Source: Brassica napus (lineage: Eukaryota > Streptophyta > Magnoliopsida > Brassicales > Brassicaceae). From it: 64,000 nt of DNA. The notes beneath the pieces were generated by a model that saw only the letters and a program-made list of their open reading frames with translations, did no database searches and was not told the origin of the DNA. Shown piece after piece: positions 21,241-32,893 of the stretch; positions within the stretch are counted from its first letter, which is position 1; each line of letters starts with the position of its first letter. The DNA lies in NCBI RefSeq assembly GCF_020379485.1, contig NC_063436.1:23372423-23436422 (forward strand). Reading direction: 5' to 3'. Position numbers and translations under genes: made by a program.

Positions 21241-23468
21241 ATGAAATTGGTAGCTGAGGTGTGTAGGTGGAGCGTGAGGCTGCTGACGACGACGAACTCG
21301 CCTCCTCAGCTCAACGGTGGGGGAAACAAGAGCGGGCTATGGAGGTGGAGATCTTTCCCGGGTCAGCCCAAGAGAACGGTAATGTGGACATGGGTTTGTG
21401 GGTTCATGCTTTTCACCTTAGGTGTCATCTCACTCTTCACCGGTCACGTTGTCTCCCACCTCGAGTGGTATTCTCAGCAACTAAGCAAAAGGAGCTTACT
21501 GGTACGCTTTCTAAAATTTCAGCTTTCAGCTTTACTTGATTTTAGTCTCGGAACTGAGTTCTTGGAATTGGATATTCTCAGGATATGAGCCGTACGGAAG
21601 CAATTGATGTATGGAAGTCAAAGTATTCAAAGTTCTTCTATGGATGCAGTGAAAGAGGAAGGAACTTCCCACGTAAGTGTCGGAAAGAGAAAGTTTAGTT
21701 CTTTCCTAGTTGATCTTGGATTCTAGTAGGGAAAGTCTGTGACTTTAGTGATCTGATAGCAAATTTGTCTCTACCCTTTTTGTAGTTGGGTTAAAATCAC
21801 AATTTGCTTCCTGGCAATGCTAATTTGGGGATATAGCTGTTTATGTAAAGTACATTAGGCTTTGAACATTTCCTCTCTCATTTGTTTTTTTTTTCATCTT
21901 GTTTTGGGGATATGCAGCTGCTGTCCAGGAGCACTCGTCTAATGGTTATTTGCTGATTGCGGCTAGTGGTGGTCTGAACCAGCAAAGAACAGGAGTAAGT
22001 GATATGCTCAATAGAGTATACATAGTTATGTTGCTCATTGAAACTAAATGTTCTTTTTATGAGACAGATAACAGATGCAGTAGTTGTAGCACGGATTCTT
22101 AATGCTACTTTAGTTGTACCTGAGTTGGATCACCATTCTTATTGGAAAGATGATAGGTAACTTTTAGCTAGTTTTTGCCAATTGAACATGTTGCTCTTAT
22201 CATGCATTATCTGAATTTGTTTTTGTTTTCTGTGTAGTGACTTTAATGACATTTTTGACGTTAACTGGTTCATCTCTTCCCTCACAAAAGATGTGACTAT
22301 AGTTAAGAGAGTTCCTGACAGAGTCATGCGCTCCATGGAGAAGCCTCCTTATACAATGCGTGTCCCTCGAAAGTCTACTCCTGAGTATTATCTCGACCAA
22401 GTTTTGCCAATTCTCTCGAGGAGACATGTAAGACTATTTCACCTAAGAATCAATTTTCTTTTTTTGTTACTTCATTGAATAGAACAATATGTATGCCTCA
22501 GTTTCAGTCTTGTATGTTCATGATTCTTTAAATCTTGCAGGTTTTGCAATTGACGAAGTTTGACTACAGACTAGCAAATGATCTAGACGAAGACATGCAA
22601 AAGTTGCGCTGCAGGGTGAACTATAATGCTTTAAGATTCACAAAGCGCATACAATCAGTTGGAATGAAAGTGGTCAAGAGGATGAGAAAGATGGCCAAAC
22701 GTTTTATAGCTGTCCACTTGAGGTTTGAACCAGACATGCTAGCCTTTTCTGGTTGTGACTTTGGCGGTGGCGAAAAAGAGCGAGCTGAGCTTGCAGAAAT
22801 AAGAAAACGATGGGACACTTTGCCTGTGAGTGATCCTTTTTATTGTCTTTAAAGTTGTTTGGAGTTGCAATATCTCACTAGGCAATCCACTTGCAGGATC
22901 TGGACCCTCTGGAGGAAAGAAAGCGTGGGAAATGCCCTCTTACACCTCATGAAGTGGGCTTAATGCTGCGCGCTCTTGGTTTTGCTAACAACACATACAT
23001 CTATGTTGCCTCTGGAGAGATATATGGTGGTGAGAAGACACTGAGACCACTCAGAGATCTGTTTCCAAACTTTTACACCAAGGAAATGCTTGCCAATGAT
23101 GAGCTCAAGCCTTTGCTTCCCTTTTCTTCACGTCTTGCCGCTATTGATTACATAGTCAGCGACGAAAGTGACGTATTTATCACTAATAATAATGGAAACA
23201 TGGCCAAGATTCTTGCTGGCCGAAGGTAACAACAAACCTCTCTACGACTTCTTGTGTATATAACACATGAGACATGAGAATGATCACTTGTGAGTATGTT
23301 ATTTACAGGAGGTACATGGGGCATAAGAGGACCATAAGGCCTAATGCAAAGAAGCTCAGTGCTTTGTTTATGGACCGAGAGAAGATGGAGTGGCACTTCG
23401 CTAAGAAAGTTAAATCTTGTCAGCGAGGATTCCCAGGTGATTCCTGATGAGTTCAAACCAGACGTGGA
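21241..23468 (+). CDS. O-fucosyltransferase family protein (GT106/DUF246 type), 3' end lost in assembly gap
   Basis: Eight exons with GT-AG introns are visible: 21241-21501, 21582-21672, 21918-21994, 22068-22156, 22238-22427, 22541-22825, 22897-23225, and 23309 into the gap. Phases are consistent throughout. The N terminus is cytosolic, then residues about 47-70 ('WVCGFMLFTLGVISLFTGHV') form a type II signal anchor, placing the enzyme in the Golgi. Family motifs follow: 'YLLIAASGGLNQQRTG' near the start of the catalytic domain, 'FIAVHLRFEPDMLAFSGC', and 'DYIVSDESDVFITNNNGNMA'. The family transfers sugar to glycans or proteins; the acceptor of this member is not known to me. Two compensating single-base shifts occur in the last 35 bases before the Ns (near 23443 and 23463), most simply sequence error at the gap edge. 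Position fits Arabidopsis At4g16650. Confidence 0.88.
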
Positions 23469-23568
23469 NNNNNNNNNNNNNNNNNNNNNNNNNNNNNNNN
23501 NNNNNNNNNNNNNNNNNNNNNNNNNNNNNNNNNNNNNNNNNNNNNNNNNNNNNNNNNNNNNNNNNNNN
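23469..23568. other. Assembly gap (100 N)
   Basis: There are exactly 100 N bases, the conventional placeholder for a gap of unknown size. The terminal coding part of the O-fucosyltransferase gene should fall here, because none is recognised in the 300 bases after it. Confidence 0.99.
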
Positions 23569-24360
23569 TTTTTCCCTGGATTAGTAAATTGGTTTTTTTT
23601 CAGCAGACAGTGCAGGTCGCTGGATTTTACTGTTTACCAGGTAGGTTAAAATCCAAACCAAACTTTGAAGGAGAATATAACATTACAACAGTAGAAAATC
23701 TACGTAGAAATCTAATAATTAATAAGAAAAGTGGCAATGTTGTTTCAGCTGTTGTATGGAGATTGATCAATCAAACATGTAGAGAGAAAGAGGTATAGGA
23801 GCTTACCAGGTAGTTGCTTGTTGCTTCAGTGTTTATAGATACTTCTATCGAATAGGCATACATAGAACCCACCTCTCTCTCTTTCCTTCTGATTTTGTGA
23901 CACACCACCTAAACTATGTATTGTCTTGTATTTGTCTTATGTTATTACCTCAAAATAGGTTTTTTTTCTTTTTTTAAACCAGTTGTCTTTTTGTATTCCC
24001 TAATTGTAAAATCAAGTTTTTTCCCTGATGAGTTTTTTTGTTTGTATTTCATTTTAGAATCAAAGAAAAATTATTTGGATCTGTAATCAACTCAGTTTGA
24101 TTATTTTATTTTGGTCTAGTCTTAAGATTGCCCAATTTTGATGAAAATTATTGGAATTACATTCAAATGTGTCTTGTCTATGTTCCCAATCCAGCCTCTG
24201 TGTTCTTCAAAGTTAAACAACAACGGCCCAGCGTTTTGGCTAAACCTCTCATTAGAACAGAGGTTTACACCTGGATTAAACCAAACAACACTCCAAACTT
24301 CTCGGCCTACCACTCTACAACAAAGCGTAATCACCAACACACTAAGCGTCTAACATATCA
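23569..24360. other. 3' flank of the O-fucosyltransferase gene
   Basis: No coding match to the missing C terminus is seen immediately after the gap. The stretch at 23820-23950 looks like 3' UTR (CT-rich, T-rich). The rest is AT-rich spacer before the chaperone promoter. Confidence 0.4.
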
Positions 24361-24379
24361 ACACGTGTCAATATTCACA

Positions 24380-24398
24380 CGTGGACTACTACAATTGG
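24380..24398 (-). promoter_or_regulatory. ER-stress response element (ERSE-I)
   Basis: CGTG at 24380-24383 and ATTGG at 24394-24398 are separated by exactly 10 bases. Read on the minus strand this is CCAAT-N10-CACG, the consensus ERSE-I bound by NF-Y with bZIP factors of the unfolded-protein response. It lies about 75-90 bases upstream of a TATA-like sequence (24473-24481) ahead of an ER chaperone gene, where it makes functional sense. A second ACGT core (CACGTG) is at about 24362-24367. Confidence 0.75.
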
Positions 24399-24557
24399 TG
24401 GTATCTCAGAATCACAGATCCACCTCAGCATTTGATTTTTATTAAACACCTTTGATAACTCTCTTCTCCGTTAATATATACACTCTCTCGTCTCCGTTTG
24501 TTCACTTTAGTTTTCTCGAGAAAACCTCTGAATCTGCAAATCGATCTCCGCCGTAGA

Positions 24558-24964
24558 ATGCGATCGGATGCGATCGGAGCTCGGAAACTGGTATGTAGCT
24601 TTCGCCTCACACTCTCGAATCACTGATGATCGCATCAAACTATCTTAGATTTAACTCACACGCCCTGATTACAATCTCTCTCCGTGCATTCGAAGTTTCC
24701 ACGAATGTTCCTGATAACATTGCTTAATCTTAACGTTTCGTCTTCGATTTCATTAGTTTTACTCTGCGTTGGTAGTACTTAGTCTATTCTAGAGCTGATT
24801 AATCGTGTATCTTATCGGCCGTGATCGATTTAGATTCGAAATCGAATCGTAGTTCTTTTTGGGGATTTGCTCTCGTTTCTAGGGTTATTGACTCGTTTTT
24901 TGTTATCCTGCAGAGGAAGTGCGGCTCTAATCTCGGTGTTTTAGTTAACGATAGGAACATATGA
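24558..24964 (+). promoter_or_regulatory. Upstream ORF in the HSP70 leader, spliced, overlapping the main start
   Basis: An ATG at 24558 reads 11 codons to the end of the leader exon (24590), continues across a GT-AG leader intron (24591-24913), and goes 16 codons further to TGA at 24962-24964. That stop overlaps the main ATG (24961-24963) as ATGA. A second ATG at 24568 would give a 7-codon uORF. Whether these are translated depends on the real transcription start, which I place only roughly at 24490-24520. Confidence 0.5.
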
Positions 24965-27900
24965 GGAAGAAGATGTGTACCGTGATAGTGTTGCTCTTGT
25001 CATTGCTCTCTGTACTCCCTCTTCCATCGGAATCAGCTGTTGCAAGCGTAGATCTGTTCAGAATGGGTGAAAGTCGCTGTATGTAGTTAACATCAAACGT
25101 GGGCAGAGTCCGATCTCTGTAGCCATCAACGAGATGTCCAAGAGGAAATCCCCAAGTTTGGTGGCGTTCCACTCCGGTGACAGGTTACTAGGCGAGGAAG
25201 CTGCAGGGATCACGGCTCGTTACCCTAATAAAGTTTATTCACAGCTTCGGGACATGGTTGGGAAGCCTTTCAAGCATGTCAGGATTTTATCGACTCTGTG
25301 TACTTGCCGTTTGATATCGTTGAGGATTCTAGAGGAGCGGTTGGTGTTAGAGATTGATGATGGGACGACTGTTTACTCGGTGGAGGAGGGTTGTTGGCTA
25401 TGATCTTGGGGTATGGGTCTGACTTAGCTGAGTTCCATGCGAAGATCCCGGTGAAGGATATGGTTGTTTCGGTTCCACCTTACTTTGGGCAAGCGGAGAG
25501 ACGGGGTTTGATCCAGGCTTCTCAGTTTGGGGGGGTTAATGTTCTGTCCCTGGTTCATGAGCATTCGGTGCAGCTTTGCAGTATGGGATTGATAAGGATT
25601 TCGCGAATGCGTCGAGACATGTTATATTTATGACATGGGTTCGAGTAGTACATATGCTGCCCTTGTCTATACTCTGCTTACAATGAGAAGGAGTTTGGCA
25701 AGACTGTGTTTCTGTCAATCAATTTCAGGTAAATTATGGTCTTAATATACAGTTTTTGTTTTTGAGTATGTGTGACATAAGCTCCGTTTTATCATGTTAA
25801 TTTTTCAGTTTGGTCTCAGTTGGTAATGATTAGATGTAATTATTTGAATGTAGGTCAAGGATGTTAGATGGGACTCGGGACTTGGAGGACAGAGACAGAG
25901 TATGGAGATGCGCTTGGTAGAGTACTTTGCAGATGAGTTTAACAAGCAGCTGGGTATATGGAGTTGATGTGAGGAAGTTCCCTAAAGCAATGGCTAAATT
26001 AAAGAAACAAGTCAAAACGTACAAAGGAAATTTTGAGTGCAAACACTGGGGCTCCAATATCTGTTGAATCTCTCCATGATGATCGTGATTTCAGGTATAA
26101 ACTAAATTATATCAAGATTTCCGTATTTTTCCAGCTCGCCGAACCTTGTGATGCGCATTGAATTCTAACTTGCGTTTTCTTTCAGGAGCACAATTCCCGT
26201 GAGAAGTTTGAGGAACTCTGTAAAGATCTTTGGGAAAGGTCTCTTACACCTTTAAAAGATATTCTCAAGCATTCAGGTTTGAAGATGGATGATATATATG
26301 CAGTAGAGCTAATAGGAGGAGCTACTAGAGTCCCCAAACTACAGGTAAACTTTCATGCTCTTGAAGCAAATCAATTCGATTTCTACATCCAAAGGTGTTG
26401 GATTATTCGCTTTTGATCTGATTTTCCCTCTCTTTATAATTACAGAGCACGATACAGGAATTTATTGGGAAGCAAGATCTAGACAAACATCTGGATGCTG
26501 ATGAGGCTATTGTCCTCGGCTCAGCGCTACATGCTGCTAACTTGAGCGATGGAATCAAATTGAAACGTAGGCTAGGTATAGTTGATGGTTCCCCATATGG
26601 ATTTCTAGTTGAGTTGGAAGGTCCTAATGTCAAGAAAGATGAGAGCACAAAGCAACAACTCGTACCACGGATGAAAAAGCTACCCAGCAAGGTACATTAT
26701 TACATTCACAACCTTTTGAAGCTTAGCACTGTGTTGTATGTCTTGTAATAATTCTATGTACCTGATTCTTTCACAGATGTTCAGAACATTTGTCCTTGAC
26801 AAAGATTTGACGTGTCACTTGCTTATGAGTCCGAGGATATCCTACCCCCAGGATTACCTCCCGGTGTTTGCGCAGTATTCTGTTTCTGGTTTGACGGATG
26901 CAACTGAGAAGTAAGAGCTTACAGTTTGCATTTTTTATGATGATTTCCGTTTACAGAGAACAATGGTTTTCCAATAAATAAAACTTTTTGATCTTGACAG
27001 ATATTCTTCCCGGAATCTGTCAGCACCTATCAAGGCAAATCTGCATTTCTCTCTAAGTAGAAGTGGGGTTCTCAGTCTAGATCGGGGAGACGCTGTCATT
27101 GAAATCACAGAATGGGTAGAAGTTCCAAAGAAGAACGTGACTATCGAGAGTAACACAACCTCAACAACAGGCAATGCGTCTACTGGAGCTGCCTCTGACG
27201 AGAATTCACAAGAAAATAAAGAGGAACTACAAGCTGATGCTGGAAACAGCACTGCTGAAGAACCAGCTGTGGTAGACCTGGGGACAGAAAAAAAGCTGAA
27301 AAAGCGGACATTTAGGATTCCTCTGAAGGGTGTGTATTCTGGCTTACTGTTTCCAAGATTTTCTTAATAACTATCATCACCACTAACCAATTATCTTCGA
27401 ATATATATGACTTGTAGGTAGTTGAGAAAACTGTTGGACCTGGAGCACCTTTTACGAAAGAGTCTCTTGCTGAAGCTAAGACAAAATTAGAAGCCTTGGA
27501 CAAGAAAGATAAGGAAAGAAGAAGAACGGCCGAGTTAAAGAACAACCTTGAATCTTATATATATGCTACCAAAGAGAAGGTGAGTGTTCTTTATATAGAT
27601 CCCTATATCCATTACATCACTGTTCTTTTGCTGCTATATAGTCTTCGTTTTCTCTACACTATATTGTCTCTAGCTGCCATTCTTCTCAATACTCAATGCT
27701 TTGGTTTTATTTTGGTTTAACAGCTAGAAACACCTGAATTTGAAAAGATTTCCACCCAAGAAGAGCGCAAGGCGTTTGTTGAGAAGCTTGATGAGGCAAG
27801 TATCAATTTTATTTTGAACTATATGTATACCATTTCATTGAGTTCCCATGATGAGTGCAAGCGTGTGACATTGAGTGGGTGTCTGGTGTGCTTCAGGTGC

Positions 27901-28838
27901 AAGATTGGCTTTACATGGACGGTGAGGATGCTAATGCCACAGAGTTTCAGGAGCGGCTTGACTCACTAAAAGCCATTGGCAGTCCCATATCTTTGCGGTT
28001 TGTTCTCTGCTCATAATATTTTGATTGAACGGGAGCTTGCTTGCTAAAAGAGTATTCTTATAAAACATTTGATACATTTTTGTACAGATCGGATGAGCTT
28101 ACAGCACGACCCGTAGCAGTTGAATACGCTCAAAAATACCTAACCGAAGTGAAGGAGGTACGCTGACTGACATTACATGACTTGGCAGTTTTCTTATGAT
28201 AGAGCTAACAGAGTTGAGTTTTTGCGCAGATCATAAAAGAGTGGGAGACGAACAAAACTTGGCTTCCAAAAGAAAAAATCAACGAGGTTGTTTTGCTCAT
28301 CTAAGTGAAAGGACATAGCTCTCTTTAATAATTGTTGGTGAGCTGCTGCTAAAATTGCGTTAATTCTGATTCAGGTCTCAAAGGAAGCAGAGAAAGTAAA
28401 AAGCTGGTTGGAGAAGAATGAAGCTGAGCAGAAAAAGTGAGCGTTGCTTCATTTACTTACCTCTTAACGTCTTTAAAATTAGAGGGAGTTAACATGACAA
28501 AACTCTTGTCACAGGACTGCTCTGTGGAGCAAGCCAGTGTTCACGTCAGATGAAGTGTACGCCAAAGTATTTACTCTGCAAGACAAGGTACACGAAACGA
28601 GTTTGATAAATAATTAAAGTCACAAAAAGGAATTTTCATTTAATTTGGGGATTAAAATAAAAATATATATACACAGGTGACGAAGGTGAATAGGATTCCA
28701 AAGCCGAAGCCAAAGATAGAGAAACCAACAAAGAAGGAGAATGCAACGGAGGAAAAATCAAAAGGCTCAGAAGACTCCACCAATTCTACTGAATCTGAAG
28801 CTGCCGCCAAAGAAGAAGAGGGCCACGACGAGCTTTGA
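24961..28838 (+). CDS. HSP70-17: ER-lumenal HSP70/HSP110-type chaperone (HSP70-17 orthologue)
   Basis: About 14 coding exons, first 24961-25728 and last 28677-28838, encode a large HSP70-family protein of the Grp170/Lhs1 type. It has an N-terminal signal peptide ('VIVLLLSLLSVLPLPSESA'), an actin-like ATPase domain with 'VVSVPPYFGQAERRGLIQAS' and the phosphate/adenosine motif 'ELIGGATRVPKLQ', then a beta domain, an acidic linker and a long helical C-terminal region. It ends in HDEL, the ER retention signal. Such proteins act as nucleotide exchange factors and holdases for BiP. The intron after the KLDE codons (27796) uses a GC donor (GCAAGT) with AG acceptor. The exons at 25050-26200 and 26777-26910 contain about a dozen 1-6 base indels relative to the expected frame, mostly in short homopolymers, while the rest is clean. 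I favour sequence error over a true pseudogene. Position fits Arabidopsis At4g16660. Confidence 0.85.
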
Positions 28839-29325
28839 TTAACATTAAATACATAATAATAGAGTTTTTCCATTGAGCTTAACTTTTGTGTGTTTAAGTG
28901 TCAAATAGGAGGGTTGGTTAGTAAAAGCCAAGCTGAACTGAGCTGAGCAAAAGGATTTGATTCCTTTCTCAACTTCTTTCATCATATCAAGTTTTGGTCT
29001 CTTTTCTCTTCTTTCAATTGAAACCTTAAAAATAGTTGGGCTTTATTATTCACAAAGAAGAGAGCAACTTTAACTAATAACTACTATGGATTTCTACATT
29101 GGCTGTTTCTCTGAAATTTTAAGTAAAAGGATTTGATTCCTCTCAAAAGATATGATCTCAAGAGAACAGAACAAGAAAGAAGTAGATTATCAAGAACCGG
29201 ATAAAGAGAAACAAGATTTTATAAACTTATGCTTCTTAAGAGCAGCTCAGGTTCTCTTAGAGATGGCTATCACGTTGAACTTGAGCGTGTCAGGATTTTC
29301 TCAATAATCTTCTTTATCACTTCCG
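28839..29325. other. 3' UTR and spacer after the chaperone gene
   Basis: This is AT-rich, with TTTTCCATTGAGC... typical 3' UTR composition just after the stop. No other feature is recognised. Confidence 0.4.
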
Positions 29326-29329
29326 CCTA

Positions 29330-29445
29330 GGGGTGTTTAATCCGGATATCGGTTCGGTTTCGATTTTTTTGGTTTTTCAGTATTTGGTTAGTAAAATATA
29401 ACTACCATTCTAAATCCATATTTACTTCGGTTCGGTTCATATACC
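29330..29445 (+). repeat. hAT-MITE end, copy 1 (second copy at 43895-44000, inverted)
   Basis: It begins TAGGGGTGTTTAATCCGG, followed by GGTTCGG-rich sequence and then 'agtatttggttagtaaaata'. The reverse complement of 43895-44000 shows the same series of blocks. The right-hand TIR of this copy was not found before the next gene, so the element seems truncated somewhere in 29445-30150, which holds only AT-rich DNA and a GGTTTAGTTCGG remnant near 30130. Confidence 0.6.
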
Positions 29446-30303
29446 ATCGGTTTTTGGTTTATTCGGTTCAAAACATAATTATTTAGTTTGGGATCATATT
29501 ATATAAATTTTAGAGTCATATTGTCATCTAGTCATTTACTAAAAATATATTATATTTTCAAATAAAAGAAAAAAATAAAATAAAAACGCTTATACCTTCA
29601 GATGAAATAATCAAATCCAAAATTAAAATCAAAGCTCGAAATATTGAAAAAAAAAAAAGAAAAGTATGAAAGAAAAGTTTTATCACTATTCCATATTTAG
29701 TGTTCATCAAAATCATATTTCTTCGAGTGAAGCTCTGTTCGTTTATAAATAAGAAAAAAATTGTGAATAATTTTTTCTAATTATTATCCATCAAAATTAT
29801 AACATTCACTTCAATTTAATCAATGCTAAAAGAAGAGCAACTATTATGTTCTATAAGCTTTTTTATTTTTATTTTAAGTCTATACAACCAAATTATCCAA
29901 CACACAACATAAACTGAACCTTTCACCACTTGTAATTTTTTTCATTACTATTTAATGATATTAACATTCTTAGCAAAAAAAAAATGATATTTGAGTTGTG
30001 CTTTGGATATTTTTGAGTTTTTTGAATTTTATATATTTAAGTTTTGATCGGATTCAGAAACATCAGGATCTCTGCATCTATTTTTATAATTGCTCCAAAA
30101 AAATTATATAATTAAAATCGGGCAATTTTACGGTTTAGTTCGGTTTAATTTTGGTGAATTTACAAATGCGCAGAGAGAGAGAGGAAGGAACAAAAGAGAG
30201 TCGCCTGACCGGAGAGAGAAGTGAAGTCTAGATCTCTCTTCTTCTACAACCAAGGTTGGTCCGTCACCGGCGAAAGGCGGAAATCCTCTTCTCCGACGTT
30301 ATA

Positions 30304-30847
30304 ATGCCGGTAAAATTTCCTCGTTTGAGAGTGTAAAAATCTAGATCTCAGATTATATTAGCTGATCCCGACTCATCTTTGTCGCAGTTCAAGACGGTGA
30401 TGGAAGTGGAGCCTCCGAGTCTGTTACGTTACTTGATCGGATCGGCGGTGATGATGATCGGCGTCGTATTACCACTCGGTTACATGATGTTCCGCAACAA
30501 GCGCGTCCCTTCCTCGTCTTCCTACTCTAAACAGACGTAGGTCTGCTTTTCCCCTTCACTTCTCATCTAAGATCTGAAACTGGAGTCAGTTGTATTGTGT
30601 TTCTTCCTTGTGGTTGTTTTTTTTATAAGCTAAGTTTATTGAATTAAGTCAGTGAAATGAATTAGAATAGTGCCCCTTCTATTTAAGAGACGTAAATAAA
30701 TTGCTTAGATACTGAAAGGTTCAGTTTACGTTGGGTGTTGGATCGAATTCAGCTGGCGAATCCATGGTGTTTTATCATCTTCATTGATTGGTACTAGTAA
30801 AAATCTGATACGCATCTTTACTTTGCAGGAACAAAGTTTTGATTTAG
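30304..30847 (+). CDS. Small single-span membrane protein (57 residues), conserved unknown
   Basis: Three exons, ATGCCG (30304-30309), 30388-30536 and 30829-30847, join by GT-AG introns into a short protein. It begins MPFKTVMEVEPPSLLRYL, has a single hydrophobic helix 'IGSAVMMIGVVLPLGYMMF' (about residues 19-37), then a basic and serine-rich tail ending 'SKQTNKVLI'. Reading through the second intron would instead stop at once (TAG at 30538), so the C terminus depends on splicing. A CT-rich leader with 'ctctcttcttctacaacc' precedes the start. The strong codon regularity and clean splice sites argue for a real gene. In Arabidopsis a small unknown protein (as I recall, At4g16695) lies at this position. 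The function is unknown; topology suggests a tail- or signal-anchored protein. Confidence 0.7.
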
Positions 30848-31453
30848 AAAGCTTAGAGACTGCAGTGAATTCAAACTGGATTGACAAGGATGATGACATA
30901 TTGAGTGATATGGACATGATTGTTCTTGTTTCTGACATGGGATTGTAAAAGATCTTTCGATATTAGATTTAAATAAATCAAGAAATGTGAGGTCCTTTTT
31001 CTCGTCAATCTTCTTTGTTTGATTCTATTTGTGCAACATAACCATTTATCTTTGGTTGAAAGATTGTATAAGATTTTTTAAGTTTAGTGGATAATGCCAT
31101 GTACGCATTCCTGTTTCCACTGATACATTAACGTAACAACAAATGTTTTAAGAACAGTACTGAATATGCAGTAAACTCGCGGTCTTGACAATGGAATAAT
31201 GTGTTTTTATCCATGATAAATAATATCGAAGCTTTTGTTGAAGTCTGAGAGAAGGATGATCAACGTTCGTATTGGGTTGAAAATGAAGGAACATATTCTC
31301 AAGTGATCTTTCAAAAGTGGACAAGGGAAGGGAATACAAAGTGTTTTCTTAAAAATAGTAATTCGAACGCAATTGTATTGTCTCCAAAAACACAAAGTCA
31401 ACAACATGCAGAGAAAATAATTGAGAAGATGATGATGATAGCAGAAAGGCAAA
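30848..31453. other. Spacer between convergent genes
   Basis: This contains the presumed 3' UTRs of the small membrane protein gene (plus strand) and of RPL15 (minus strand). No other feature is seen. Confidence 0.5.
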
Positions 31454-32454
<1,001 letters not shown>

Positions 32455-32516
32455 TTTCGAAGAGCCGCAAACCACCGGCGCAAGGTAGGAATTGTCACTG
32501 ATTTAAAGTAAGGAAC

Positions 32517-32606
32517 TTAGGGTTTTTAAATCCAGTAAAGCACTGAAAAAATAAATTGGGCAGATAATTATATAAATAAAAGCCCATTACCCATTTATAA
32601 TGGGCT
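32517..32606 (-). promoter_or_regulatory. Telo-box and site II motifs of the RPL15 promoter
   Basis: AAACCCTAA (minus strand) at 32517-32525 is the telo-box, about 65 bases before the start codon. Site II-type GCCCA/TGGGCT motifs occur at 32557-32562, 32581-32586 and 32601-32606. Telo-box plus site II motifs is the known promoter signature of plant ribosomal-protein genes, linking them to TCP-driven growth control. Confidence 0.75.
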
Positions 32607-32893
32607 TCAAGTTATCACCAGATTTCTAAGATACATTATTTCATTTCGCTTCTCTCGATTATAAGATGCATCTTTCAAGTTTCAACATGATACATACGGT
32701 CTATAATAGAATCATCAAGTGTTTTTACTTCATTAAGGAGGATACGGTTCATATTCGTCACCAAAAGTGCATTCTGAAGTTTTCATCAATAATATCATAG
32801 TTTGTAAAAGTACACGAGAGGAGGAAATAAATAACATTTTTATAGTTTGTTATTCTTATAAGACTTTCGAAAGATCAGTCCACGAATCGTTGA

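Noticed and set aside
21267..21539. 90-codon plus-strand frame overlapping O-fucosyltransferase exon 1
   Set aside because: It is another frame of exon 1. The frame from 21241 encodes the signal anchor and continues in phase into exon 2.
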